Positions 1 through 7,737 are shown, numbered from the stretch's first letter. The stretch: 43,512 bases of DNA from an uncultured Lachnospiraceae bacterium (GCA_910584945.1 CAJUDY010000032.1:1-43512); one strand, 5' to 3'. The notes: generated from the letters alone by a model not told the origin. Made by a program: numbers and translations.

Positions 1-566
1 ACAGCACCGCTGCCCGGCTGGACGAGCTCCTGTCGATGAAGAACAGCCAGCTCCATTTGTCGGACGAAAAACCATATGCAGTCATTATCGGGAAAGGAAA
101 TAAGATCCGCACCCTTTACCTGCTGCCTAAAACCGTTGCGCATCTAAAGCGTTACCTGGCAGAGTTCCATGAAGAGACGCCGGATCCGGAAGCCTATGTC
201 TTTTATTCCCGTAATACTGGGTGCCATGGAAAACTGACCCAGCCCGTCATCAGCAAGATGCTGAGGAAATATGCAAAGACGGCGCATGAGGCCTGCAGTG
301 ATGTGCCGCTGGGGCTTCATGCGCACCAGCTTCGCCATTCGAAGGCTTCACACTGGCTGGAGGACGGGATGAACATCATACAGATTTCATTTCTGCTCGG
401 CCATGAACAGCTTCAGACTACCATGGTCTATCTGGATATCACTGTGGAAGAGAAATCAAAGGCACTGGCCACTCTAGAGGATGAAAATGACAGGAATGTA
501 TCTGCAAAGTGGAAAAATCCTGACGGCTCCCTTGTAGATTTCTGTGGTATCAGGAGAAAAAGGTAA
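1..566 (+). CDS. Tyrosine recombinase/integrase, C-terminal part (cut by window edge)
   Basis: Catalytic domain of a phage-integrase-type tyrosine recombinase, which cuts and rejoins DNA through a covalent 3'-phosphotyrosine. The reading frame is open to the first base of the window, so the N-terminal DNA-binding part lies upstream. Visible catalytic residues in order: Arg in AARLDELLSM, Lys in GKGNKIRTLYL, the H-x-x-R box HAHQLRHSKASH, His in LLGHEQLQTT and the nucleophile Tyr in MVYLDIT. All are present, so this part looks functional. The RHSKASHWLEDG style resembles the last member of tandem clostridial recombinase sets. A recombinase remnant points back at it from the opposite strand immediately downstream, and a large inverted repeat follows the stop. 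The internal ATG at 36 is not the true start. Confidence 0.88.
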   Translation, partial: STAARLDELLSMKNSQLHLSDEKPYAVIIGKGNKIRTLYLLPKTVAHLKRYLAEFHEETPDPEAYVFYSRNTGCHGKLTQPVISKMLRKYAKTAHEACSDVPLGLHAHQLRHSKASHWLEDGMNIIQISFLLGHEQLQTTMVYLDITVEEKSKALATLEDENDRNVSAKWKNPDGSLVDFCGIRRKR

Positions 567-567
567 A

Positions 568-642
568 AATAAAATCCAAACCTTCTCAGACGATATTTAT
601 TGTGATTCCTATGCTTTCTCTGAAAGGTTTGGATTTTATTTA
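568..642. repeat. Long inverted repeat after the recombinase gene
   Basis: Left arm 568-590 and right arm 617-642 are near-perfect inverted copies of an AAATAAAATCCAAACCTT core, around a loop of about 26 nt. It begins two bases after the recombinase stop codon. It could be a terminator-like hairpin or an end of the recombinase-carrying element. The loop is large and no clean U-tract follows, so neither reading is certain. Confidence 0.6.
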
Positions 643-805
643 GGCTTGGATAACGGAGATCATACGGCCTTGCACGTTTCCGCTCAGGATGCTCAGCCGT
701 CTCAAAGCATCTATGGAATTGCACTAACATCCATTTGGGATTCAGGCTCCCGCCTTTCCAGTGCTCAAAAAAGTATTCCCGGAGACAAATCGTCAAGGAC
801 TTTTT
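640..805 (-). pseudogene. Tyrosine recombinase remnant truncated by the IS
   Basis: On the minus strand an open stretch encodes a fragment ending RKRARPYDLRYPS, preceded by WMLVQFHRCFETAEHPE. This resembles the segment just before and including the H/Y-D-L-R-H catalytic box of tandem clostridial tyrosine recombinases. The similarity stops right after the DLRY box, where the sequence runs into the inverted repeat at 568-642, so the His and Tyr catalytic parts are missing. Its 5' side is interrupted by the ISL3 insertion at 806; beyond the IS (2544 onward) the frame continues only briefly. The family assignment rests on one motif and is tentative. Confidence 0.4.
798..805. repeat. 8-bp target-site duplication of the IS, left copy
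   Basis: GACTTTTT directly abuts the left inverted repeat at 806 and is repeated exactly at 2536-2543 next to the right inverted repeat. Confidence 0.93.
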
Positions 806-2535
806 GAATCTTTCCAAAGTTAGTTGATTTTGCGCCTTAACTCAAGCCGCAACAGCTTCCCTTTCAGCAGTTCAAAGCTGTTGCGGCCATACATGATCCT
901 TTTGACAACTTTCAGCTTGTTCACGCTTCCCTCCGCCAGCCCATTATTATAGTCAAATGAGATTGCATTTTTTACTGCCGCAATATCTCTCTTTATCCCG
1001 TTTGCAAAACTGCATAGTTCGTTTATTTCCAAGGCATCTGTTTCTTCCAGCCATTTATCAAGTTCGGATTCTTTTTTACCAAACAGCGTCTGTTTGAAAC
1101 CTGATACAGCATCATAAACACGCCCTATGATGGGGTATTCCCCGATAATCCGGTCGAGCTGTTCTGCACTGATGGATGAAACCTCGTCAATCGGACGGTA
1201 CAGCAGGCTGATCAGCCATTTCCGTTCAATTTTTTCACCCGATACTCCCTGACCGGCGGCTTCTTTCATAATCTTACGTTCCCTTGTGGCAAACATGCGG
1301 ATTGTGGAATCTGACCCGCCATATCCCTTTTCACGGATTGCTGCACTGATCTGCCGGAATGTTTTCCCCTCACTGAGCATGTCCTTTATGTCTTTTGCAT
1401 AAGGCTTTATCTTACTGGGGATGGTCGTATTGTAATAAAGGCTGGAAGGATTAAAATCTTCCTTCAGATATTTTGCCACGGTCGTCCTGTGGATGCCCAC
1501 ACGCCCGGCAATCTCTCCCTTATTGAACCCCTGTTTCCTTAGTTCCCGCACCTGTTCCACCACTTTCATCTTCTTTTCCACATTTGCATTATGTTCTGCG
1601 GTAGGGGAATCTTCTTTAATGGGCTTGTCCCAGTAATCCCCCGTGGGTTTCCCGTCATAATGGGATGCTTCTGTCGGGAGCATAAAGTTTCCCGCCAGAA
1701 GTCGTGATATGAATTTTTTCGCTGCATCCGTAAGACCTTTGAGAAGATGGAACCGGTCGCTTACCTGCTGTATATCCATCCCCGCCTGTTCAATGGCGCT
1801 CTTATAAGAAACAGAACCATCCCTTGATACGATCTGGATATTGGGATAACTCCTGAGCCATTCCGCTACGTCCTCCACTTCACGTGATGCGATCAGGTCA
1901 ACCACGCAGTGTGTGTCAATGTCCACCATGACCGTACCGTAAGTCTGCCTTTTCCTGAATGCAAAATCGTCAATGCACACTTTTGTTATGGACTGTTTTT
2001 CAGGGAGTGGTATGTCTTTTTTTTAAGAGATTGCAGATGGTGCTTTTGCCGACATCCGCAATCCCGTCCTTCAATGTCCTTGAGGCCGCAATGGAACTGG
2101 TATTCAGGGATATGTCTATGATTTTCTCAATGAGGCGTTTCGTTTTTTTGCCATTCTGTTTCAAAAAACCAAAACGCTCAGCAAAGGTGGTAAATGTGCA
2201 GTCCGGGTTATCACAAAAGAATTTCCTGTTTTCGATGATGACCTTCGTTTTCTTCCCCATGATGGGCAGATCCTGAAAACTTTTTTCATAACGGCTGTGT
2301 ACGCGCATGGAATCGCACCCACAGTAGGGGCAACTGCCTGATTTGCGATTTGATGCCACATATATAATGACTTCATTTTCTGTTATTTCATGCTCTAAAT
2401 AACCCAAACTGGCATCCAGCTCTTTAATAAACTCATCCATGGTATAAACTCCCGTATATGTTTTAAAAACTATACTTATTATACCACTTTTTCATCTGGA
2501 AAAAAACACAATTTCAACTAACTTTGGAAAGATTC
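806..2535 (-). mobile_element. ISL3-family insertion sequence, complete with ends and target duplication
   Basis: A 1730-bp element. Its two ends, 806-827 and 2514-2535, are perfect 22-bp inverted repeats of each other (outer sequence GAATCTTTCC). It is flanked by an exact 8-bp direct repeat GACTTTTT at 798-805 and 2536-2543. An 8-bp duplication is characteristic of ISL3-family transposition. The interior holds one transposase on the minus strand, split by a frameshift. Perfect ends and an unmutated target duplication indicate a recent insertion. It landed in recombinase debris between the recombinase gene and the toxin-antitoxin pair. Confidence 0.95.
820..2440 (-). pseudogene. ISL3-family transposase, split by a +1-type frameshift at an A8 run
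   Basis: The N-terminal part (2440 to 2000) carries the ISL3 zinc-finger, SGSCPYCGCDSMRVHSRY followed by FFCDNPDC, and a helix-turn-helix. The C-terminal part (about 2022 to 820) carries the DDE nuclease: Asp in CIDDFAFRKR, Asp in VSRDGS and Glu in NGLAEGSVNKLK, with an HTH insertion (KGEIAGRVGIHRTTVAKYL) usual for the family. The two frames meet at an eight-A run, minus strand 2024-2017. Read straight through, the protein ends with KKRHTTP at 2000. Dropping one A joins the halves exactly (KKDIPLPEKQSITKVCIDDF). The catalytic residues are intact, so this may be a fresh inactivating insertion or may be expressed by slippage on the A-run. A GTG at 1980 could restart only the nuclease half. Confidence 0.88.
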
Positions 2536-2543
2536 GACTTTTT
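2536..2543. repeat. 8-bp target-site duplication of the IS, right copy
   Basis: GACTTTTT immediately follows the right inverted repeat ending at 2535 and matches the left copy at 798-805. Confidence 0.93.
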
Positions 2544-2596
2544 AATCAATTTCACAAAAAATTCACATTTCACTAATGTTTTACCATGTGAACGGC

Positions 2597-2624
2597 TTTA
2601 CTTTTCGCTTTGAATGGGTATAAT
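2597..2624 (+). promoter_or_regulatory. Probable promoter of the toxin-antitoxin pair
   Basis: -10 box TATAAT at 2619-2624, with a weak -35 TTTACT at 2597-2602 (16-nt spacer). It lies about 55 bases upstream of the antitoxin start. Confidence 0.5.
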
Positions 2625-2677
2625 AAAAGTGAACCTCAATTTTTCTTTAGATTTCAAGAATAGAAAGGGTGGTTTTT

Positions 2678-2935
2678 ATGAATTTAGCAAAAATCTCTGC
2701 GAATGGACAGATTACTGTGCCGGTGGAAATCCGCCGTCTGCTCGGCCTGAAATCCGGCGACAAGATTCTGTTTTACCAAAAGCAGGACGGAGAGGTGGTC
2801 TTAAGCAATGCCTCTGCACAGGCAATCCGTAAAGCGCAGTCTGCTTTTTCGGGCGCAGCTGAAGCTATGGGTATTTCCAGTGAAGAGGATGTGCAGGCTC
2901 TTGTAGACGAAGTTCGTTACGGAAAGGAACGGTAA
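2678..2935 (+). CDS. AbrB/MazE-type antitoxin (SpoVT-AbrB domain)
   Basis: An 85-aa protein whose first 45 residues form a swapped-hairpin AbrB DNA-binding domain: AKISANGQITVPVEIRR, then LGLKSGDKILFY. Such proteins bind their own promoter and neutralise the toxin with the C-terminal tail. The start is ATG 2678, five bases after AAAGGGTGG; a GTG at 2669 lies inside that ribosome binding site and is unlikely. The stop is one base before the start of the PIN toxin gene, the usual antitoxin-first bicistron. It probably autoregulates the promoter at 2597-2624. Confidence 0.87.
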   Translation: MNLAKISANGQITVPVEIRRLLGLKSGDKILFYQKQDGEVVLSNASAQAIRKAQSAFSGAAEAMGISSEEDVQALVDEVRYGKER

Positions 2936-2936
2936 A

Positions 2937-3335
2937 ATGCGGATATTGGTCGATACAAACATTCTTTTCTCCGCATTGGTTTTCCCACGGTCGAGACCGG
3001 CACAGGCTCTGCTCCATGTGGCCGATAACCATGAGATGGTCCTGTGTGACCGCAATATCACGGAGCTGCGGGATATTCTGGGGCGGAAAGCGCCTAAGTT
3101 CCTTCCGGATGCGGAAGTCCTGCTGGCGGAAATGTCTTATGAGCTGATCCCGGCGGTAAACCATGCAGAAAAACTGATACGTGACGCAAAGGACCAGCCA
3201 ATCCTGAATGCTGCCATTGTGTCTGATGTGGATATTATACTTACTGGCGACAAAGACTTTCTAAGCCTTGAAATGGAACATCCCAGATGTATGACTGTTG
3301 CACAGTTTTTAGAAAGTGAGGGTATGGTGGAATAA
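2937..3335 (+). CDS. PIN-domain ribonuclease toxin (type II TA, COG1569-like)
   Basis: A 132-aa PIN domain. These are Mg-dependent ribonucleases used as toxins of type II modules. The acidic centre is visible: D6 in ILVDTNILFSA, E43 in RNITELRDIL, D86 in AKDQPILNAA, and D105/D107 in LTGDKDFLS. The length and the TGDKDF ending match the putative TA toxin PIN family. It begins one base after the antitoxin stop, with GGAAAGG inside the antitoxin gene as ribosome binding site. A hairpin follows at 3360-3391. The RNA target cannot be read from the sequence. Confidence 0.87.
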   Translation: MRILVDTNILFSALVFPRSRPAQALLHVADNHEMVLCDRNITELRDILGRKAPKFLPDAEVLLAEMSYELIPAVNHAEKLIRDAKDQPILNAAIVSDVDIILTGDKDFLSLEMEHPRCMTVAQFLESEGMVE

Positions 3336-3359
3336 GCCTTACACCTTTTAACAGTGGAA

Positions 3360-3391
3360 AAACCGGCGGTCTGTTTTCAGATTGCCGGTTT
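3360..3391. terminator. Hairpin between convergent TA pair and tnpW
   Basis: Perfect 8-bp stem AAACCGGC (3360-3367) / GCCGGTTT (3384-3391), lying between the ends of the convergent toxin and tnpW genes. Flanking T richness is modest on both strands, so it may serve both directions weakly. Confidence 0.5.
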
Positions 3392-3407
3392 CTCATTTAT
3401 GATGGCT

Positions 3408-3602
3408 TTATCCCATCTGCCGTATCTCATTTTTCAGCATACGCTTGATCTTGTCGCTCATGGTCTCCGTGCTGGTCTCGCTGAAATGAATCCGCACGAT
3501 GTAGGTGGTGCGGCCTATCTTTTTCACCAGTGCGGGCGGGTTCTCTGCTCCGGCTGTGGTCGTGGTTTCTGTTGCTTTCTGGATATTTTTCTCACTGCTC
3601 AT
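3408..3602 (-). CDS. tnpW: TnpW-like transposon-encoded small protein
   Basis: A 64-aa protein resembling TnpW, a small accessory protein of clostridial mobilisable transposons. The recognisable core is GRTTYIVRIHFSETSTETMS followed by DKIKRMLKNEI. The start is ATG 3602 behind AAAGGAG; the frame stays open further upstream but without a matching ribosome binding site. No recombinase or relaxase partner lies beside it, so it looks like a leftover of a larger element. The molecular function of TnpW is not established. The N-terminal 25 residues are Thr/Ala-rich and probably disordered. Confidence 0.68.
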   Translation of the reverse strand: MSSEKNIQKATETTTTAGAENPPALVKKIGRTTYIVRIHFSETSTETMSDKIKRMLKNEIRQMG

Positions 3603-3768
3603 GGTATCATGCTCCTTTCCCGGACAGTCCGCTGACATGTATGGGGATTGCCCTTGCTGCTGTTTTCGGGTTTCATTTCGGGGAGACAATGGTGTTAGTA
3701 TATAAGTGTGGACAGAAAAAGTTGAACAATCTATACTATCAAATGAAAGAGCAAAGGAGATGTTCAGC

Positions 3769-3852
3769 ATGGCGAAAAACCAAGAAGCGCATAGACAGAG
3801 TTATAGAGCCAGGAATCTAAAAAACAGGTTCCTGGCTCTCGTTTTTTCCTGA
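3769..3852 (+). CDS. 27-codon stub ORF overlapping a terminator
   Basis: ATG 3769 stands nine bases after a good AAAGGAG and starts MAKNQEAHRQSYRARNLKNR. The frame ends at 3852, inside or just after a Rho-independent terminator whose stem lies within the ORF. This could be the truncated start of a mobile-element gene cut by deletion, or a chance ORF. No family recognised. The rest of 3603-3960 contains only this ORF, two hairpins and no other gene. Confidence 0.3.
   Translation: MAKNQEAHRQSYRARNLKNRFLALVFS
3805..3849 (+). terminator. Rho-independent terminator
   Basis: Perfect 11-bp stem AGAGCCAGGAA (3805-3815) / TTCCTGGCTCT (3829-3839), followed by CGTTTTTTCC. A strong plus-strand terminator. 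It marks the right edge of the mobile debris. Confidence 0.85.
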
Positions 3853-3925
3853 TGATTGATGTCACAGACTGTTCTGTCGGGTTTGAAGCGTGGAAGAATT
3901 CCAGCGGAAATATCTGGACGTGTGA

Positions 3926-3953
3926 AAGGAATGGGAACCTCTTCCCATTCCTT
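3926..3953 (-). terminator. Hairpin after the siroheme reductase gene
   Basis: Perfect 12-bp stem AAGGAATGGGAA (3926-3937) / TTCCCATTCCTT (3942-3953) with a 4-nt loop, just past the minus-strand gene ending at 3961. There is no U-tract on either side, so it may be a stability hairpin rather than a classical terminator. Confidence 0.5.
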
Positions 3954-3960
3954 CAAATCA

Positions 3961-4914
3961 TCAGCAGGTCGCTCCGCCCTTGGTGTGGAGATTCGCTTCC
4001 AGGATCTCTTCTTTTCTTGCCAGAATATCGTCGGACAGAAGCTGTGCTTCTACGTTCTCGAATCCAAGACGGTCAATGGTCTGAGCCAGACGCTCCCCGG
4101 TCTTTCCCTGCTCCCGGAATAAAAGGATCGTCTTCTCGATCACCGACAGGGCCTCTTCTTTATCCGTGAAGACCTTTCCAAGGGCACGCCCCTGAGCTAC
4201 TTTTTTGCCCCAGCGTCCGCCGATCACGATCTTATATCCATAAGTACCGCTCTCAATGGCATCAAACGGACATTTTTCCACACAGCGCCCGCAGTTGTTG
4301 CACACCTCTTTGTCAATCTCCAGAACGCCGTCCACCACTTTGGCAGCGCCCACCGGACAATTCTTCTCTATGGCGCACTTTTTACATCCGTTGCAGGAAT
4401 CCTCATCAAAGTTCGGAATATACTGGCCGACGATCCCAAGGTCATTCAGATCCGGTTTCACACAGTTATTGGGACATCCGCCCACTGCAATCTTAAATTT
4501 ATGGGGCAGCAGCACCTGACGGTACCCCTCATAAAATCTCTTGTGAATCTCCTCCGACAGCGCATAGGAATCCAGAAGACCATACTGGCAGGTCGTTCCC
4601 TTGCAGGACACCACCGGACGCACTTTGGAACCGGTCCCTCCGGTCACCAGGCCTTCCTTCGCGATAAACTGCTGGAATTCCTCGATCTTGTCATAAGGAA
4701 TCCCCGGCACCTCCACCGTCAGACGGGTGGTAAAGACCACCTCGCCGCTTCCGAACTTCTCCGCCGCCTCCGCGATGCATCTCTGCTGAGCCGCCGTGAT
4801 CTTTCCGTTCACCGTAATAATACGGCCGTTGAAATTGTCCGTCCCCTTATTGTTCAGAAAGCCCATGCCCTTGACTCTCTTCTCATCTGCTGCACTTACT
4901 GTTAAAGCTGACAT
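3961..4914 (-). CDS. Siroheme/4Fe-4S sulfite-nitrite reductase-like protein with ferredoxin domain
   Basis: A 317-aa compact member of the sulfite/nitrite reductase family (AsrC/COG2221 style), predicted to reduce sulfite or nitrite with siroheme coupled to a 4Fe-4S cluster. A ferredoxin-like half domain (residues 28-90) is followed by the siroheme-cluster cysteines C104/C109 (CKGTTC) and C147/C151 (GGCPNNC). Two 4Fe-4S motifs follow: C174, C177, C180, C186 and C205, C208, C211, C215. The first cysteine pair has four intervening residues, where dissimilatory enzymes commonly have five. The start at 4914 sits behind AAAGGAGC. It lies just downstream of the persulfide reductase gene in the same direction, suggesting a shared sulfur role. 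No AsrA or AsrB partner is in the window, so electron donor and substrate are open. Confidence 0.82.
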   Translation of the reverse strand: MSALTVSAADEKRVKGMGFLNNKGTDNFNGRIITVNGKITAAQQRCIAEAAEKFGSGEVVFTTRLTVEVPGIPYDKIEEFQQFIAKEGLVTGGTGSKVRPVVSCKGTTCQYGLLDSYALSEEIHKRFYEGYRQVLLPHKFKIAVGGCPNNCVKPDLNDLGIVGQYIPNFDEDSCNGCKKCAIEKNCPVGAAKVVDGVLEIDKEVCNNCGRCVEKCPFDAIESGTYGYKIVIGGRWGKKVAQGRALGKVFTDKEEALSVIEKTILLFREQGKTGERLAQTIDRLGFENVEAQLLSDDILARKEEILEANLHTKGGATC

Positions 4915-5022
4915 ACTCTTGCTCCTTTATTATAATCTATATTATAGTTCCGAATCTATGTTTCCGGTTCTCTGCCCGCTGCGGGCGTCCGGGTATCCAC
5001 CTACCGGGTGTCCAAACGCCAC

Positions 5023-6651
5023 CTATTCTTCCACTTCCACCTCATTAAAGCTCAGTCCGCCTTCCAGCACCTTCGTCTTCGTATACCCATAATACTTCAG
5101 ACGGTTCTGGGTCATATACCCTCTCTTTCCTTTTGCGCAAACCAGCAGAATCGGCTCATCCTTTGCAAATCCGTCCACTTCTCCTTCGATCTTCGTCAGA
5201 TCCACATAAGGAGCGCCCTCAATCGAAGGCTGCAGGGACACATCCATCACCTTGTAGTCCTCCGCCGCGCCCGCCGCGTACTCTGCCGGGGTCATGGTCT
5301 CCAGGACGCCGTCCATCTTGTTCATCAGCACATTGACCGCGTGAGCCAGAGGATGAATCGCTGTGGAGAACGGCGGCGCATAGGCAAAATCCATATCCGC
5401 GATGTCGTCCACCGTCGCCTTCATGGCAATGGCCGCCACACAGGTATCCACCACCTTGTCCACGGAACCCCTGCCAAGAACCTGCACGCCCAGAAGCCTT
5501 CTGCTTCCCCGGTCCGCGATCAGCTTGATGATGAAGCTTCCCGCACCCGGCATATAGTGCGCTTTGTCGTCAGTGACCATGATCACGCTGACCGCGTCAA
5601 ACCCTGCATCTTTTGCCTGGGCCTCGGACATACCGGTCTTGCCTGCGTTCAGCTCGGGAAGCTGGCAGACCGCGGTGCCCATGGCTCCGTGATAGACCGC
5701 ATCTTTTCCTGTGATATTCTTCGCCGCCATACGTCCGGTGATATTCGCCGTGGAGCCCATGGGAGACCAGGACGCGGCCCCCGTGATCCGGTTCGTCACC
5801 ATGGCACAGTCGCCCACCGCATAGATATCCGGATCATTGGTCTGCATATGATCATTGACGATCACCGTTTTATTGGGCGCCAGCTCGATGCCGGTATCCG
5901 CAAGGAACGCCGTATTTGCCCGGATACCGATGGAGAGCACCACCAGATCCGCTTTCAGCGCCCGCCGGTCCGTCTGCACCTTCTCCACTTTGCCCTCCCC
6001 GGTGACTCCCTCGAACCGGGTCCCGGTCATGGTATTGATGCCGTGCTCCGCCAGATGGTTCTCCACGAACACCTGTACCTCCTCGTCAAATCCCGGAAGC
6101 ACGTGGGGCGCCATATCCAGCACATTGCAGCGAACACCCATGGAAGTCAGATTCTCCGCGATCTCCAGACCGATAAAGCCGCCGCCCACGACCACGGCTC
6201 TCTTGATCCCGCCGGCCTCCACCATGGCCCGAAGATTTACCGCGTCGTCCGGAGTTCTCATAAAGAATACCTGGGGAAGATCCAGTCCCGGAAGAGGCGG
6301 TTTGATGGGGGACGCGCCGGAAGCCACCACCAGCTTGTCATATTCCCAGGTGCTGCTCTCTCCCTTGGCGTCCACCGCCGTCACCGTCTTTGCCGCCCGG
6401 TCCACCTTCGTAACCTCCATGCCGGTGATGACCTTTGCCCCCGTCAGTTTCTCAAACTTCTCCGGTGTATTCACCACCAGACTGTCCCGATCCGGGATCA
6501 CCTTGCCCACATAATAGGGAAGTCCGCACCCCGCGTAAGAGATGTCCTTCCCCTTGGTCAGAATCGTCACCTCCGCGCTGCGATCCTCCCTCTTCAGCTT
6601 CGCCGCCACCTTCGTACCAGCCGCCACTCCGCCAATGATAATTACTCTCAA
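5023..6651 (-). CDS. CoA-disulfide/persulfide reductase with C-terminal rhodanese domain
   Basis: A 542-aa flavoprotein of the CoADR-Rhd/NPSR type: NAD(P)H-dependent reduction of CoA-disulfide, CoA-persulfide or polysulfide. FAD-binding N-terminus MRVIIIGGVAAGTK; active-site C42 in YAGCGLPYYVG; NAD-binding VVVGGGFIGLEIAENL; second FAD motif DIYAVGDCAMV; dimer-interface DFAYAPPFS; then a rhodanese domain with C505 in LLVCAKGKRGYM. I chose the TTG at 6651: it lies nine bases after AGGAGG and gives the canonical MRVIIIGG start, while the GTG two codons upstream is only three bases from the ribosome binding site. The gene is divergent from the LysR gene and precedes the siroheme reductase. Confidence 0.87.
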   Translation of the reverse strand: MRVIIIGGVAAGTKVAAKLKREDRSAEVTILTKGKDISYAGCGLPYYVGKVIPDRDSLVVNTPEKFEKLTGAKVITGMEVTKVDRAAKTVTAVDAKGESSTWEYDKLVVASGASPIKPPLPGLDLPQVFFMRTPDDAVNLRAMVEAGGIKRAVVVGGGFIGLEIAENLTSMGVRCNVLDMAPHVLPGFDEEVQVFVENHLAEHGINTMTGTRFEGVTGEGKVEKVQTDRRALKADLVVLSIGIRANTAFLADTGIELAPNKTVIVNDHMQTNDPDIYAVGDCAMVTNRITGAASWSPMGSTANITGRMAAKNITGKDAVYHGAMGTAVCQLPELNAGKTGMSEAQAKDAGFDAVSVIMVTDDKAHYMPGAGSFIIKLIADRGSRRLLGVQVLGRGSVDKVVDTCVAAIAMKATVDDIADMDFAYAPPFSTAIHPLAHAVNVLMNKMDGVLETMTPAEYAAGAAEDYKVMDVSLQPSIEGAPYVDLTKIEGEVDGFAKDEPILLVCAKGKRGYMTQNRLKYYGYTKTKVLEGGLSFNEVEVEE

Positions 6652-6730
6652 AATCACATTCCTCCTTTTCTTTTCTAATATCAATCTTCCTGAAATTTTC
6701 AATACTTTTACACGCTGCCAAACTGTATCT

Positions 6731-6759
6731 ATTATATCACTTGTTTTTCCATATGAAAA
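6731..6759 (-). promoter_or_regulatory. Promoter of the reductase pair
   Basis: Minus-strand -10 TATAAT (6731-6736) and -35 TTTTCA (6754-6759) with a 17-nt spacer. It overlaps the oppositely directed lysR promoter, so one bound LysR protein could affect both. Confidence 0.65.
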
Positions 6760-6769
6760 ATGATATTAT
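6741..6769 (+). promoter_or_regulatory. Promoter of the lysR gene
   Basis: -35 TTGTTT (6741-6746), a 17-nt spacer and -10 TATTAT (6764-6769). It overlaps the divergent promoter of the reductase genes. Confidence 0.5.
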
Positions 6770-6781
6770 TCTATCAATCTT

Positions 6782-6796
6782 ATAGGTAAAACCTAT
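6782..6796. promoter_or_regulatory. Palindromic candidate LysR operator
   Basis: Perfect inverted repeat ATAGGT-AAA-ACCTAT. It sits just downstream of the predicted lysR -10 and upstream of its AAAGGAG, a position fitting autorepression. Confidence 0.55.
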
Positions 6797-6816
6797 TAGT
6801 ACAAAGGAGTAAATCC

Positions 6817-7737
6817 ATGACCATACGACATTTAAAGATTTTTATCGCGGTAGCCGAATGCGGCTCCATGAACACTGCCGCAAGAGAACTCTATCTGTCC
6901 CAGCCCACCATCAGTCAGGCCATCCGGGAACTGGAAGAACACTATGACGCCAGGCTCTTTGACCGTCTTTCCAGAAGACTTCACATCACGCCCGCCGGGC
7001 AGGAGCTTCTAAACAACGCCTACCAGGTGGTGGGGCAATTCGGACAGATGGAAGAAAACATGTTCAAAAGCCGCAAGAAAGACCTCATCCGCATCGGCTC
7101 CACCATCACCATCGGTTCCTGCCTGATCTCCAATGTATTGAACGATTTTTCTCAGGCCATGCCGGAGACGGACGCCTATACTTTCATCGGGAACACCCAT
7201 ATGATAGAGGAAAAACTTCTGAAATCAGAACTGGACATCGCCCTGGTGGAAGGAGAGATCCATCATCAGGATCTGATCATGGTTCCCAGTATCCGGGATT
7301 TTCTGGTACTTGGATGCGCCGACGACCATCCGTTTGCCAGCCGGGAAGAGATCCATGTCAAAGAACTGGAGAATCAGAAATTCATCATCCGGGAGCCGGG
7401 AAGCGGTACGCGGGCGTTGTTTGACAAGTTTGTCAACCGGCACAGACTGAAGATCCAAACCTCCTGGGAGGCCACCTGCCCCGACGCCTTCCGCAACGCC
7501 ATTCTTTACAACCAGTGCCTGGCGGTCGTCTCTGTACGGCTTCTGGAACGGGATATTCGAAGCCGGCAGATCCGTATCTTCATCCCCCACACTAACGAGC
7601 TGGAGCGCTCCTTCAGTCTGGTCTATCACAAGGATAAAGTCTTCACCCCCGCCATGGACGCTATTCGGAATATCGTGGCCCATTATCAGCAGCCGGACTG
7701 GCTGAACAATATCCCGGTAGGCGCGCTTATGGAATAG
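6817..7737 (+). CDS. LysR-family transcriptional regulator
   Basis: A 306-aa LysR-type regulator. The N-terminal winged HTH (residues 1-60) reads MTIRHLKIFIAVAECGSMNTAA... with the recognition segment LYLSQPTISQAIRELE and FDRLSRRLHITPAG. The substrate-binding domain (about 90-300) begins LIRIGSTITIGSCL, and FIIREPGSGTRALFD is the CysL/CbbR-like effector-cleft motif. It is divergent from the persulfide and siroheme reductases and probably controls them; the effector is unknown but could be a sulfur or nitrogen metabolite. AAAGGAG precedes the ATG. Its 3' end overlaps the convergent lipoprotein gene by 11 bases. Confidence 0.9.
   Translation: MTIRHLKIFIAVAECGSMNTAARELYLSQPTISQAIRELEEHYDARLFDRLSRRLHITPAGQELLNNAYQVVGQFGQMEENMFKSRKKDLIRIGSTITIGSCLISNVLNDFSQAMPETDAYTFIGNTHMIEEKLLKSELDIALVEGEIHHQDLIMVPSIRDFLVLGCADDHPFASREEIHVKELENQKFIIREPGSGTRALFDKFVNRHRLKIQTSWEATCPDAFRNAILYNQCLAVVSVRLLERDIRSRQIRIFIPHTNELERSFSLVYHKDKVFTPAMDAIRNIVAHYQQPDWLNNIPVGALME

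Noticed and set aside
428..817. A complete 129-aa minus-strand gene next to the IS
   Set aside because: Its downstream half is antisense to the recombinase gene and its start lies inside the IS end; only the 640-805 segment has a recognisable motif.
5008..6678. A 556-codon open frame on the plus strand opposite the CoA-disulfide reductase
   Set aside because: His/Arg-rich shadow frame of a GC-rich gene. The opposite strand encodes a clear flavoprotein with all motifs.
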